Shown here: positions 30,993 through 40,468 of the stretch, piece by piece
How positions within the stretch are numbered: the stretch's first letter is position 1
How the letters are laid out: the number at the start of each line of letters is the position of its first letter
NCBI RefSeq assembly: GCF_001412105.1
Contig: NZ_LKST01000001.1
Location: forward strand, 434,001 to 498,000
DNA from: Corynebacterium oculi
GTDB lineage: Bacteria > Actinomycetota > Actinomycetes > Mycobacteriales > Mycobacteriaceae
DNA: 64,000 nt
Direction: 5' to 3'
The notes under the pieces: generated by a model
Databases searched by the model: none
What the model was told of the DNA's origin: nothing
Seen by the model: the letters and a program-made list of their open reading frames with translations, nothing else
Position numbers and translations under genes: made by a program

Positions 30993-32528
30993 TCTTGTGA
31001 CCCCCTGCCGCCTGGGTAGAACGCACACCACGGCGCTGCACGGTCTGCGCGCCCACCACGTCACGGTGGAAGCCAACATCGGGCCCGGTTTACCCGGCAT
31101 GTACGTGGTGGGGCTGGGCGATGCCTCCGTGCGGGAATCGCGTGACCGTATCCGCACGGCGGTATCGAACAGTGGTTTGGCCTGGCCACACACCAAGATC
31201 GTGGTTTCTCTTTCCCGGCATCCCTACCCAAATCGGGCGGGCATTATGACCTCTCGATCACTCTGGCCATTCTCAGCGCAATGTCCACGGGGGCGGAAGC
31301 AGAGCAAATGCGGCACCGCTTGCGCTCTACTGTGCTGCTGGGCGAGGTGGCCCTCGATGGCACCCTGCGTCCCGTCTCCGGGGTGCTGCCCGCGCTGTTG
31401 AGCGCGCACCGCCAGGGGCTCACCCGCGCGGTGGTACCGCCGGGAAACGAGGCCGAGGCCGCGCTGGCCAGCCCCCTGGAGGTGCTGGTGGCTCCGACCC
31501 TGCGCGCGGCGATGGAATGGGCGCGTGGGGAACGGACGTTGGCGCAGGCGCGGGGCGGGGATGCGCTGAGCCCTCCCGCAGAATCGGGAGACTTCTCCGA
31601 GATAGCGGGCCAGGATCACGCGGTGCGCGCCGCCGAGATCGCTGCGGCGGGCGGGCACCACTTCATGCTCATCGGGCCGCCGGGTTCGGGGAAATCCATG
31701 ATCGCCCAGCGTCTGCCCACCATTCTGCCGTCCCTGACGCAAGAGCAAATGCTGGAAGCCACGGCCGTGCACTCCGTGGTGGCCCCCTCCTTTAGCGGGC
31801 CGATCCACCGCGCACCCTTCGTCGCCCCGCACCACTCGGTGAGCAGGGCTGGACTTCTGGGTGGAGGCAGCGGGGTGCCGCGCCCGGGCGCGGTGAGCCT
31901 GGCTCACCACGGGGTGCTTTTTCTCGATGAGGCTTCGGAGATTCCCGCCTCCGTGCTCGACGGTCTGCGCACCCCCTTGGATAACTCCCAGGTGCGTTTG
32001 GTGCGCGCCCACCGCGAATATCTCTTTCCCGCCCGGTTCCAGCTGGTGCTGGCCGCCAACCCCTGCCGGTGCGCGGCGAATGATCCCCAGGAGTGTCGGT
32101 GCCTGCCCCGGCAGCGGGCCACCTACCTCGATAACCTATCCGGCCCGCTGCGCGATCGCCTGGACATCGTTGTACACACTACCGCCGTGGGAGCACACCT
32201 GCGTACCGATTCCGCGCGCAGCAGCGCGGAGTTGGCCGCGAACGTGACCCAGGCCAGGCAGAGGTCTAGGCGCCGGTGGGGTGATGCCGGGCGGAGCGAG
32301 CGGTGTAATTCCGCGGTTCCCCCGCACGTATTGCGCCGGAACTTCCCGGCCACGGAGGAAGCGATGCTGCTTCTGGAGGCATACCTGGCTCAAGGGGTAT
32401 TGAGCCAACGCGCGGTGGATCACGCCCTCAGCGTCGCCTGGACGCTCACGGACCTCTCCGGCGGGGATCAACCGGGGCTGGCGGAGATCACCGAGGCGAT
32501 TCACCTTCACGGATCGGTGCGGGAATGA
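30982..32528 (+). pseudogene. comM: ComM/YifB-type AAA+ ATPase, frameshifted
   Basis: ComM (Mg-chelatase-like) is a hexameric helicase that promotes branch migration during DNA uptake and recombination. The N-terminal part (TTALHGLRAHHVTVEANIGP, VVGLGDASVRESRDRIRTA) reads correctly to KIVVSLS, then slips. The correct frame resumes as PASLPKSGGHYDLSITLAIL and continues through the Walker A GPPGSGKSM, Walker B GVLFLDEASE and ANPCRCAANDPQECRC to 32528. A CCC run at 31214-31216 that should be CCCC accounts for the break. As written the gene would make a truncated product; a missed base is equally likely. It overlaps dprA by 4 nt. Confidence 0.85.
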
Positions 32529-33718
32529 ACACGATATTTTCCGCCGAAGAACTCGCCTTTGCCTATCTTTCCCGCGTGGTGGAGGGCCCCTCGCGGCAAC
32601 TCACCACGCTCCTTACCGAGGGCCGCGAGGCCCCGGTCATCGCGGAGGGGATCCGCATGCGCAAGCGGTGGGTGGGGGATTTATTAGAGCAAACGGCCAC
32701 GCGCTATGACTGGGAACGAGCGGAGCGCGACCTCACCCTGGCCCGCACGCACGGGGCCAGGCTCCTTTACCCCGGCCACGAGGAATGGCCGACCACCCAG
32801 TTCGACCACGCCTTTGGGTTTGCCCGCAGCGGCGTGAGCACTCACCTGCGCACCTACCAATCCGACGCCGTGGCACCGCACGCCCTCTGGGTGCGTGGGG
32901 CACACCTGGATCAACTCTGCACACAGGCGGTGGCGGTGGTGGGTACCCGCGCGCAATCCCGTTACGGCGCGCAGGCCACGGCACACCTGGTGCAGGGCTT
33001 AGCGCAGCACAGGTGGACGGTGATCTCCGGTGGTGCCCTGGGCATCGACGCCGAGGCCCATAACACTGCCTTGCGCTGCGGCGGCGCCACGGTGGTGGTT
33101 GCCGCCTGCGGGATAGATAAGGTATATCCCGCCCGGCACGCCCGGCTTTTCGACGCCGTGGCGCAGCAGGGCGCGGTGATCACGGAATACCCGCCGGAGG
33201 TTTCTCCGCAGCGGCATCGCTTTCTCACCCGGAATAGGTTGGTGGCGGCGTTGAGCCAGGGCACCGTGGTGGTGGAAGCGGCGTGGCGCTCCGGGGCCTT
33301 AAATACGCTGAGCTGGGCGGAGGGTTTGGGCAGGATCGCGATGGCGGTGCCCGGCCCCATCACCGGGGCGGGTTCCCTGGGCTGCCACGAACGCATCCGG
33401 GAGGGCAGGGCGCAATTAGTTGCCAGCGCGGATGATATTAGGGCGTTGTTGAGCGCTGTGGGGGCCGTGGACGTGGCCGAGCAATATGAGCTCAGTTATG
33501 CCCCCGATTCCATCCAGGCCTTGAGCAGGAACGAGTTGCGCGTTTTTGATGCCCTTCCGGTCTCCGGTGGTGAAGAGACCTCGGTTATCGCCCGCCAGGC
33601 CGGGTTGTCCCTTCCTCTCACGGTTCATCTGCTCGTGGAATTGAGTACCAAGAACATGGTGGCCTTGGAGGGGGATCAATGGCACCGCGTAGCGGGGCGC
33701 GAAGGCTGCGAAGGATAG
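32525..33718 (+). CDS. dprA: DNA processing protein DprA
   Basis: DprA protects incoming single-stranded DNA and loads RecA in competent bacteria. The 397-residue protein has the Rossmann core with VAVVGTRAQSRYGAQAT, VISGGALGIDAEAHNTAL and VVVAACGIDKVYPARHARLF. LTRNRLVAALSQGTVVVEAA and GSLGCHERIREGRAQLV complete the family signature. A C-terminal winged-helix region (IARQAGLSLPLTVHLLVEL) follows. The start overlaps the comM stop (ATGA). Confidence 0.95.
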   Translation: MNTIFSAEELAFAYLSRVVEGPSRQLTTLLTEGREAPVIAEGIRMRKRWVGDLLEQTATRYDWERAERDLTLARTHGARLLYPGHEEWPTTQFDHAFGFARSGVSTHLRTYQSDAVAPHALWVRGAHLDQLCTQAVAVVGTRAQSRYGAQATAHLVQGLAQHRWTVISGGALGIDAEAHNTALRCGGATVVVAACGIDKVYPARHARLFDAVAQQGAVITEYPPEVSPQRHRFLTRNRLVAALSQGTVVVEAAWRSGALNTLSWAEGLGRIAMAVPGPITGAGSLGCHERIREGRAQLVASADDIRALLSAVGAVDVAEQYELSYAPDSIQALSRNELRVFDALPVSGGEETSVIARQAGLSLPLTVHLLVELSTKNMVALEGDQWHRVAGREGCEG

Positions 33719-33799
33719 GCCCGCGAGGAACCTCCAACGGAGACCTGTGCGGAAAGGTCGCGTGGAAGGAAGGGGAAAGGGAACCTAAAATGGGCTTCC

Positions 33800-34765
33800 A
33801 TGAGCGAGGCTGTGGGGAGTCAGGTGCGCGAGGCAGTGGAGGACTTTGCTGAATACCAGCGCTTGGTGTTGGGCCGTGCGGAGGCTACCATTCGCGCTTA
33901 TCGCAATGACCTCCTGGATCTCTCGGAGTTGGCGCCCACCTTTGCCCAGTGGGATCTCAATTTTTTGCGTACATGGCTGGGGATAGCGGTGGAAAAGGGA
34001 ATGAGCCGTTCTACCATTGCGCGGCGTACGGCCGCCGCCCGGGCTTTTTCTCGGTGGGCCTTTGACCAAGGGCACCTGGAGACGGACGTCTCCATACGCC
34101 TGAAGACTCCGAAGATCCACCGCACCCTGCCCAAGGTACTCAGCACGGGCCAGGCCCGAGACCTCGTGGAGGGCGGGTATCTTCCAGGTGCTTCCGGGGT
34201 GGATCAACAAGCGGTGGGCTCCGATGCACCGCAGACCCCGGAGGGCCTGCGCAATAGGGCGATGGTGGAATTACTCTATGCCACCGGAATCCGGGTATCG
34301 GAATTATGTGGCCTCGATGTGCCGAGGCTTGATCTGCGGGGATGCACGGTACGGGTGTTGGGCAAGGGGAATAAGGAGCGCGTGGTGCCTTTCGGCCAAC
34401 CCGCCCGCGTCGCGCTGCACGGGTGGCTAGAACGGGGGCGCCCGGAGTTAATGCGCAAGAATAAAAAGAGTGCCGCCGGGGGAAAGGACACCGAGGCTCT
34501 TTTCTTAGGCAGCAGGGGAGGACGTATTAATCCTCGCCAGGTGCGTCGGATCGTGGAGGTGGCGGCTCGGGGAGTGGGAGCGGAGGGATTGACCCCGCAC
34601 GGGTTGCGTCACAGCGCGGCCACGCATCTTCTAGAAGGCGGAGCGGATTTACGCGAGGTACAGGAACTACTGGGACACTCCTCTATGCAAACCACGCAAA
34701 TCTATACCCACGTGAGTGCTCAGCGGCTAAAAAAGGTGTATGACCAGGCGCATCCGCGTGCCTGA
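33800..34765 (+). CDS. xerC: Tyrosine recombinase XerC
   Basis: XerC resolves chromosome dimers at dif together with XerD. The 321-residue protein has an N-terminal SAM-like core-binding domain (QRLVLGRAEATIRAYRNDLL) and the catalytic domain with Arg in LLYATGIRVSELCGLD, Lys in LGKGNKERVVP, HGLRHSAATHLLEGGADLRE and the nucleophile Tyr in QIYTHVSAQRL. An insertion of ~20 residues (LPGASGVDQQAVGSDAPQTP) precedes the first Arg. Position after dprA and the absence of mobile-element context support the chromosomal XerC role. Confidence 0.93.
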   Translation: MSEAVGSQVREAVEDFAEYQRLVLGRAEATIRAYRNDLLDLSELAPTFAQWDLNFLRTWLGIAVEKGMSRSTIARRTAAARAFSRWAFDQGHLETDVSIRLKTPKIHRTLPKVLSTGQARDLVEGGYLPGASGVDQQAVGSDAPQTPEGLRNRAMVELLYATGIRVSELCGLDVPRLDLRGCTVRVLGKGNKERVVPFGQPARVALHGWLERGRPELMRKNKKSAAGGKDTEALFLGSRGGRINPRQVRRIVEVAARGVGAEGLTPHGLRHSAATHLLEGGADLREVQELLGHSSMQTTQIYTHVSAQRLKKVYDQAHPRA

Positions 34766-34776
34766 TTGGCCTTGCT

Positions 34777-35355
34777 CTAGGGGGAGAGGGGTTTGAGTCG
34801 AATCACGGGGGTGGGAAGCAGAATGAGCGGGTTGAGGTACTGATCGTCGGTGGGCAGGACGCGCGCTCCCCAATGCAGGCCGCTTGCCGCGTGGTGACGT
34901 TGCGCGGGCGTGCCCCCGAGGTGTCCAATCACCTCGCCTTCTTCTATACGTTGGCCTTGCTCCACCCGGGGGATCACGGGTTGGTAGGTGGTGCGGATCG
35001 TTACCTCCGAGCCCGCAGCGAGATGCGCCGTGGCGTGGGCCTTCCCGATGCGTACCGGCTGCTCGTGGTCTATGGAGACGATGGGGCTTCCGGCGATTCT
35101 TCCCACGAAGGCCACCACGCCGCTTCCCGCCGCGTGGATAGGGGTTCCGGGGGCGGCGGTGAGGTCAACGCCCCGGTGCCCGCTGAGCCAGTTGTGCGGG
35201 GGTGCGTGGAAGGCCTGGTGGATTCCTCCGGGGCGGGGGCCGTTGGTGGTGGGGGATACCCACGCGGAGGCGTGCGGAGGGGAGACCGGACAGTAGAAAA
35301 GAACAGTGAGGGCACATAGGAAGTACAGGGCGATGAGGGTGCGGTGAGCATTCAT
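34777..35355 (-). CDS. M23 family metallopeptidase-like secreted protein
   Basis: This 192-residue exported LytM/M23 domain protein has a signal peptide or anchor (LIALYFLCALTVLFYC) and a peptidase-like domain with the HxxxD ligands in SGHRGVDLTAAPG. The later HxH motif is degenerate, reading SGLHWGARV, so the first of the two histidines is Gly. M23 enzymes cut peptidoglycan cross-bridges or activate other hydrolases. The altered ligand may mean a regulatory rather than catalytic role. It is divergent from rpsB and convergent with xerC. Confidence 0.85.
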   Translation of the reverse strand: MNAHRTLIALYFLCALTVLFYCPVSPPHASAWVSPTTNGPRPGGIHQAFHAPPHNWLSGHRGVDLTAAPGTPIHAAGSGVVAFVGRIAGSPIVSIDHEQPVRIGKAHATAHLAAGSEVTIRTTYQPVIPRVEQGQRIEEGEVIGHLGGTPAQRHHAASGLHWGARVLPTDDQYLNPLILLPTPVIRLKPLSP

Positions 35356-35689
35356 GCCTCCATCGTGCGGGCATCTGCCCGGCGTGGATGGAGGCGTGCG
35401 ATAGCGGCTGTGGATGGTGGTGCGGGAGTGAAAGGCGTGGTTTACCTGTGGAAAAGTCCGAGGGTGGGTTTGATGTGCGGTGGGAAGGGCGATATTATGG
35501 CCGATAGCAGTGTGTCCACCGTAGTGGTGGACGTACTGACTACGCGCGGAATATGCAATGTGCCCCGACGTGGTCCCGGCTAATGCCGGGTGTTGGGGCT
35601 ATAAGGCGTAGCCGCCAGGGCGCAGGACAAACCAACAAAACCTGTTGCAGCTTCAAAACCGAAAGACAAGATAAGAAAGGGAGCACACC
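35356..35689 (+). promoter_or_regulatory. rpsB upstream region with nested stem-loops
   Basis: A 334-bp gene-free stretch. It contains GTCCACC-GTAGT-GGTGGAC (35514-35532) and a larger structure. In the latter, GCCCCGAC (35562-35569) pairs with GTTGGGGC (35592-35599), enclosing the hairpin CCCGGC-TAAT-GCCGGG (35575-35590). It likely carries the rpsB promoter and a structured leader, and could be an S2 autoregulatory site. No credible gene is seen. Confidence 0.5.
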
Positions 35690-36493
35690 ATGGCAGTCGT
35701 GACCATGCGCGAGCTTCTGGACTCTGGTGTCCACTTTGGCCACCAGACCCGTCGCTGGAACCCGAAGATGCGCCGCTTCATCTTCACCGATCGCAACGGC
35801 ATCTACATCATTGATCTTCAGCAGACGCTGACCTACATCGATGAGGCCTACGAGTTCATCAAGGAGACCGTCGCGCACGGCGGCAACATCCTCTTTGTGG
35901 GCACCAAGAAGCAGGCCCAGGAGGCCATTCAGACCGAGGCTGGGCGCGTGGGCATGCCCTACGTCAACCACCGCTGGCTCGGCGGTATGCTCACCAACTT
36001 CCAGACCGTGTCCAAGCGCCTGGCTCGCATGAAGGAGCTTCAGGCCATGGACGCCGCCGAGGACGGCTACAAGGGCCGCACCAAGAAGGAAGTTCTCATG
36101 CTCACCCGCGAGCGCGTGAAGTTGGAGCGCGTCCTGGGCGGCATCTCCGAGATGACCAAGGTTCCCTCCGCCCTGTGGATCGTGGACACCAACAAGGAGC
36201 ACATCGCCGTCCACGAGGCGCACAAGCTTAACATCCCCGTGGTGGCCATCCTGGACACCAACTGCGATCCCGATGACGTCTCCTACCCCGTTCCGGGCAA
36301 CGATGACGCCATCCGCTCCGTGAACATCCTCACCCACGTGGTGGGCGAGGCCGTGATCGAGGGCAAGAAGTCCCGCGAGGAGCGCCAGCTGGCCGCCGCT
36401 AAGGAAGCCGCCGGTGATACCCAGGAGAAGGAAGCCCAGGACGCGCAGAAGGCTCAGGAAGCCGACGCCGCCGAGGCATCCCAGGAGGCTTAA
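35690..36493 (+). CDS. rpsB: 30S ribosomal protein S2
   Basis: S2 is a 30S head/body protein needed for bS1 binding and tmRNA function. The 267-residue protein starts [20 protein letters not shown]. It shows [44 protein letters not shown] and [19 protein letters not shown], and ends in a 40-residue Ala/Glu/Gln-rich tail. AAAGGGAGCACACC precedes the ATG. It is paired with tsf, separated by a terminator-like hairpin. Confidence 0.97.
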   Translation: MAVVTMRELLDSGVHFGHQTRRWNPKMRRFIFTDRNGIYIIDLQQTLTYIDEAYEFIKETVAHGGNILFVGTKKQAQEAIQTEAGRVGMPYVNHRWLGGMLTNFQTVSKRLARMKELQAMDAAEDGYKGRTKKEVLMLTRERVKLERVLGGISEMTKVPSALWIVDTNKEHIAVHEAHKLNIPVVAILDTNCDPDDVSYPVPGNDDAIRSVNILTHVVGEAVIEGKKSREERQLAAAKEAAGDTQEKEAQDAQKAQEADAAEASQEA

Positions 36494-36558
36494 TCCTCTT
36501 TCCGGGTACCGTGCCCGCACAAGCGTAGGCCCCAGGTGAATGCCGCCATGAACTGTGG

Positions 36559-36590
36559 TGGAGGCACCGCGGGGCCTCTCGTTTTGTTTT
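36559..36590 (+). terminator. Terminator/attenuator between rpsB and tsf
   Basis: GGAGGC-ACCGCGG-GGCCTC followed by CGTTTTGTTTT. It lies in the rpsB-tsf gap, so it probably lowers read-through into tsf. A TATAAT at 36599-36604 just after it may provide tsf with its own -10 element. Confidence 0.7.
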
Positions 36591-36721
36591 CACTTTATTA
36601 TAATCTGCCGTGGACTATCGTGCTGGCGCTGCGAGGCAGACGCTGGGGTCAACGCGCTCAGCGTTTCTCCGCTACGATTTTTAACGGTAACTGTTTCTAC
36701 ACAAGGAGGATCGCCCCAACA

Positions 36722-37540
36722 ATGGCGAACTACACTGCTGCTGATGTGAAGAAGCTGCGCGAGATCACCGGCTCCGGGATGCTCGACTGCAAGAAGGCCC
36801 TCGACGAGACGGACGGCGACTTCGAGAAGGCCGTGGAGAACCTGCGCATCAAGGGTGCTAAGGACGTCGGAAAGCGTGCCGAGCGCAACGCCCTGGAGGG
36901 CTTGATCGCCGTTTCCGGCAACACCATGATCGAGGTGAACTCGGAGACGGACTTCGTGGCCAAGAACGCCGAGTTCAAGGATCTCGCCGCCAAGATCGCG
37001 GAGGCTGCCGCCGCGGCCAAGGCGAACTCCGCCGAGGAGCTGGCCGCCGTGGACGTTGATGGCAAGCCTGCCTCCGAGGTGGTGCAGGAGCTTTCCGCCA
37101 AGATCGGCGAGAAGCTGGAACTTCGCCGCGCGGTCACCCTGGAGGGTGAGAAGATCTCCGTGTACCTGCACCAGCGTTCCGCCGATCTTCCCCCGGCCGT
37201 GGGCGTGCTCGTGGCCTACGAGGGCGAGGATGAGAAGGCCGCTCACGCCGTGGCCATGCAGGTGGCCGCCCTCAAGGCGCGTTACCTCAACCGCGAGTCC
37301 GTGCCCGCCGAGGTGGTGGAGAAGGAGCGTTCCATCGCTGAGCAGATCACCCGCGAGGAAGGAAAGCCGGAGCAGGCTATCCCGAAGATCGTGGAGGGCC
37401 GCCTCAACGGCTTCTATAAGGACGTCGTGCTGCTGGAGCAGGCCTCCGTGGCGGACGGCAAGAAGTCCGTGGGCGATATGGCCAAGGAGGCCGGGGTGAC
37501 CATCACCGGCTTCGCCCGCTTTGAGGTGGGCCAGCAGTAA
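36722..37540 (+). CDS. tsf: Elongation factor Ts
   Basis: EF-Ts is the nucleotide exchange factor for EF-Tu. It has 272 residues from ATG 36722 behind ACAAGGAGGAT. The UBA-like N-terminus [20 protein letters not shown] is followed by the classic [32 protein letters not shown] and the dimerisation and C-terminal modules. The longer frame from 36536 lacks a ribosome binding site and runs through the terminator. Confidence 0.97.
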   Translation: MANYTAADVKKLREITGSGMLDCKKALDETDGDFEKAVENLRIKGAKDVGKRAERNALEGLIAVSGNTMIEVNSETDFVAKNAEFKDLAAKIAEAAAAAKANSAEELAAVDVDGKPASEVVQELSAKIGEKLELRRAVTLEGEKISVYLHQRSADLPPAVGVLVAYEGEDEKAAHAVAMQVAALKARYLNRESVPAEVVEKERSIAEQITREEGKPEQAIPKIVEGRLNGFYKDVVLLEQASVADGKKSVGDMAKEAGVTITGFARFEVGQQ

Positions 37541-37553
37541 TTACGCTGCGGAG

Positions 37554-37603
37554 AGCGGTCCGCGCCGGGCACCGAGAGGGTGACTCGGCGCGGGCCGCTT
37601 TTC
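37554..37603 (+). terminator. Terminator after tsf
   Basis: A long GC stem, AGCGGTCCGCGCCG (37554-) pairing with CGGCGCGGGCCGCT, is followed by TTTTCT. It ends the rpsB-tsf unit. Confidence 0.85.
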
Positions 37604-37714
37604 TCCGTGATGTGTGCGCGCGGAACGCCTGTGCCGCAGCGCGGTCTGGCGCGGCGGGCACGGTAGACTATCCGAAGGAACACAGCCCCACGTGATATGA
37701 GAAGGAGTCTCCCG

Positions 37715-38449
37715 GTGACCTCTGCGCAGGATAACGCCAGAAGCGAAGGATACCGCCGCGTCATGCTCAAGCTCGGCGGCGAAATGTTTGGCGGAGGTCA
37801 GGTGGGCATTGATCCTGACGTGGTGGAGAACGTGGCCCGCCAGATCGCGGAGGTGGCCAGGACGGGCGTGGAGATCGCCGTGGTGATCGGCGGCGGCAAC
37901 TTTTTCCGGGGCGCGCAGTTGCAGCAGCGCGGCATGGATCGGGCACGCTCGGATTACATGGGCATGCTCGGCACTGTGATGAACTGCCTGGCCTTGCAGG
38001 ACTTCCTGCTGCAAGAGGGCGTGGAGTGTCGCGTGCAAACGGCCATTAACATGGCGCAGATCTCGGAGCCGTACCTGCCCTTGCGCGCCGCGCGCCATCT
38101 GGATAAGGGGCGCGTGGTGATCTTCGGCGCGGGCATGGGTATGCCGTATTTCTCCACGGACACCACCGCAGCCCAGCGTGCCCTGGAGATCGGCTGCGAG
38201 GTATTGCTCATGGCTAAGGCCGTCGATGGCGTGTACTCGGACGATCCCCGCACCAACCCGGAGGCAACTCTCTATGATGAGATCACTCCCCGGGAGGTCA
38301 TTGAGAAGAACCTCAAGGTGGCGGACGCCACGGCCTTTAGCCTGTGCATGGATAATGACATGCCGATCTTGGTGTTCAACCTGCTCACACAGGGCAATAT
38401 CGCCCGTGCGGTGGCTGGGGAGCGCATTGGCACTCTGGTGCAGTCGTAA
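37715..38449 (+). CDS. pyrH: Uridylate kinase
   Basis: PyrH (UMP kinase) makes UDP from UMP. The 244-residue amino-acid-kinase fold starts at GTG 37715 behind AGAAGGAG. It shows [48 protein letters not shown] and [20 protein letters not shown]. An upstream ATG at 37697 has no ribosome binding site. It forms the usual pyrH-frr-cdsA string. An 11-bp sequence (GCAGTCGTAAA) spanning the stop is tandemly duplicated. Confidence 0.95.
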   Translation: MTSAQDNARSEGYRRVMLKLGGEMFGGGQVGIDPDVVENVARQIAEVARTGVEIAVVIGGGNFFRGAQLQQRGMDRARSDYMGMLGTVMNCLALQDFLLQEGVECRVQTAINMAQISEPYLPLRAARHLDKGRVVIFGAGMGMPYFSTDTTAAQRALEIGCEVLLMAKAVDGVYSDDPRTNPEATLYDEITPREVIEKNLKVADATAFSLCMDNDMPILVFNLLTQGNIARAVAGERIGTLVQS

Positions 38450-38562
38450 AGCAGTCGTAAATAGGCATCCCCGTGCGGGCGCGCCTGATAGATTGAGGCG
38501 GTAAGGTGCCGCGGCGGGCTGCCCGTACGTTTTCAACAATCACTATAGAAAAGGATTGAGCC

Positions 38563-39120
38563 ATGATCGATGAGATTTTGATGGAAGCAGAAGAGCGCAT
38601 GGGTAATACCGTGGAGCACACCCGCGAGGATCTCACCACGATCCGCACCGGCCGCGCTAATCCCTCCATGTTTAATGGCGTGGTCGCTGAGTATTATGGC
38701 GTGCCTACTCCCATTACCCAGATGGCTTCTATTTCCGTGCCGGAGCCGCGCATGCTGCTGATTAAGCCCTACGAGCCCTCCATCATGGGGGAGATCGAGG
38801 ACGCCATCCGCAATTCCGATCTGGGTGTCAACCCCACGAATGACGGCCACGTGCTGCGGGTGACGGTTCCCCAGCTCACGGAGGAGCGCCGCAAGGAGAT
38901 GGTGAAGCTGGCCAAGTCTAAGGGCGAGGACGGCAAGATTGCCATCCGCAACGTGCGCCGCAAGGGCATGGAGCAGCTGAAGAAGCTGCAAAAGGATGGC
39001 GACGCCGGCGAGGACGAGGTGATCGCCGCGGAGAAGGATCTGGACAAGACCACCCAGGAGTATGTGGCCAAGGTGGACGAGGTGGTCTCGAACAAGGAAA
39101 CGGAGTTGATGGAGGTCTAA
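38563..39120 (+). CDS. frr: Ribosome recycling factor
   Basis: RRF splits post-termination ribosomes with EF-G. The 185-residue protein has the conserved [55 protein letters not shown] and [26 protein letters not shown] precedes the ATG. Confidence 0.97.
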   Translation: MIDEILMEAEERMGNTVEHTREDLTTIRTGRANPSMFNGVVAEYYGVPTPITQMASISVPEPRMLLIKPYEPSIMGEIEDAIRNSDLGVNPTNDGHVLRVTVPQLTEERRKEMVKLAKSKGEDGKIAIRNVRRKGMEQLKKLQKDGDAGEDEVIAAEKDLDKTTQEYVAKVDEVVSNKETELMEV

Positions 39121-39163
39121 GCCGGAGCCGAGTCCCCGTTCACCGTCGAAAAGGAGCATCATC

Positions 39164-40042
39164 GTGGCCGGATCCCGCAGCGCCGAGCGGTTTAAACCCA
39201 AAAACAGCGCGGGGCGCAATCTCCCGGTCGCGGTGGCCGTGGGGGTGGGCCTGGGTGCCCTGGTGATTGCGGCGGTTCTTTCCGGGCCGCTGGGCTGGTA
39301 CCTGTTGGTCAGCGCGGCCGTGGGGCTGGGCACCTGGGAGGTGACCACCCGCCTGATGGAGGCGGATTATCTGATTAGCCGCCCGGTGTTGATCGTCGGT
39401 GGGCAGTTCTTGGTGTGGCTTACCTGGCCGTGGGGGGTGGGGGGTATGGCCGCCTCGTACGTGGCCGTGGCCCTGGTGGTGATGTATGGTCGGCTCTTTG
39501 TGCAGGTAGACAGCGTGCGGGCGCGCAATTACGTGCGCGACGTAGCTATTTCTCTCTTTGTGCTCACGTGGATCCCCATGTTTGGGGCCTTTGCCGCGTT
39601 GATTTCCCGGATCGAATCGGATCTCGCCGCGGCACCGTTGTTCATCGTGACCTTCATGGCTTGCGTGGTGGCCTCGGATACCGGCGGTTATATCGCCGGG
39701 GTGTTCTTTGGATCGCATCCGATGGCCCCGGCAGTCAGCCCTAAGAAGTCCTGGGAGGGCTTCGTGGGGTCGCTCACCGCCGGGGCGCTCGTGGGGCTGC
39801 TGTGCGTGGTATTTTTCCTGGGGCAGCAGTGGTGGCTTGGGGTGGCGATGGGCCTGCTCATGGCCGTCTGTGCCACCCTGGGGGATCTGGTGGAATCTCA
39901 ATTCAAGAGGGACCTGGGGATCAAGGATATGTCGGCCATGCTGCCCGGCCACGGGGGCATGATGGATCGCCTCGATGGGCTTTTACCTGCGGCGATGGTG
40001 ACGTGGCTCCTGCTGAGCCTGGTCACCCAGGGGATCTCCTAA
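39164..40042 (+). CDS. cdsA: Phosphatidate cytidylyltransferase
   Basis: CdsA makes CDP-diacylglycerol, the branch point for phosphatidylglycerol, cardiolipin and phosphatidylinositol lipids. The 292-residue polytopic protein starts at GTG 39164 behind AAAAGGAGC. The signature is intact: SDTGGYIAGVFFGSHPM, SPKKSWEGFVGSL and GDLVESQFKRDLGIKDM, then PGHGGMMDRLDGLLPA. The short charged N-terminus precedes the first of about eight TMs. Confidence 0.95.
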   Translation: MAGSRSAERFKPKNSAGRNLPVAVAVGVGLGALVIAAVLSGPLGWYLLVSAAVGLGTWEVTTRLMEADYLISRPVLIVGGQFLVWLTWPWGVGGMAASYVAVALVVMYGRLFVQVDSVRARNYVRDVAISLFVLTWIPMFGAFAALISRIESDLAAAPLFIVTFMACVVASDTGGYIAGVFFGSHPMAPAVSPKKSWEGFVGSLTAGALVGLLCVVFFLGQQWWLGVAMGLLMAVCATLGDLVESQFKRDLGIKDMSAMLPGHGGMMDRLDGLLPAAMVTWLLLSLVTQGIS

Positions 40043-40048
40043 GCAGGG

Positions 40049-40387
40049 TTACTCGCGAGAGTTTTTCTTCGCTATGCGGCGCAGCTCGAACATGCGCACC
40101 CCGCCTACCAGTGCCATGATGAGTGCCCCGGCGATGGCGGCCAGCAGGAATCCCACCCCGGCGGGGAAGCTAAACTTCCACACAAAGAGCGTGAGTTCCA
40201 CGGATTGCTGATTCTGCATAATGAAGATGAGCAGCAGAATCAGCAGCAGCGCCCCCACGATCAGCGCGGCCCAGGTGGTGGCGGCAAAGGTGCGCTGCGG
40301 CTTGGCGGGGGTGCTTTGCGACGCCTCCGTGGCCTCGGGGGAGGCGGCAGGGACGTCGTCGGAAGTGGGATCGGTATGTGTAGCCAT
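40049..40387 (-). CDS. LapA/DUF1049-like membrane protein
   Basis: This 112-residue protein has a Pro/Ser/Thr/Ala-rich N-terminus, two TMs (residues ~38-60 and ~75-97) and a basic C-terminal tail (RMFELRRIAKKNSRE). The segment IFIMQNQQSVELTLFVWKFS between TMs is the LapA-domain hallmark (DUF1049). Its role in this group is unknown. The open frame continues far upstream antisense to rlmN; ATG 40387 is the only plausible start. Confidence 0.8.
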   Translation of the reverse strand: MATHTDPTSDDVPAASPEATEASQSTPAKPQRTFAATTWAALIVGALLLILLLIFIMQNQQSVELTLFVWKFSFPAGVGFLLAAIAGALIMALVGGVRMFELRRIAKKNSRE

Positions 40388-40468
40388 GCCTCTATTCAAT
40401 CGTGTGCCTGGGCGGGAGTCCACCTTGGGGTGACGCAGGATTAGATTCACCGCCTCCAAGGTGGAACA

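Noticed and set aside
33800..34765. Integrase of a mobile element
   Set aside because: The yraN-comM-dprA neighbourhood and sequence features fit chromosomal XerC. No attachment sites or other mobile genes are nearby.
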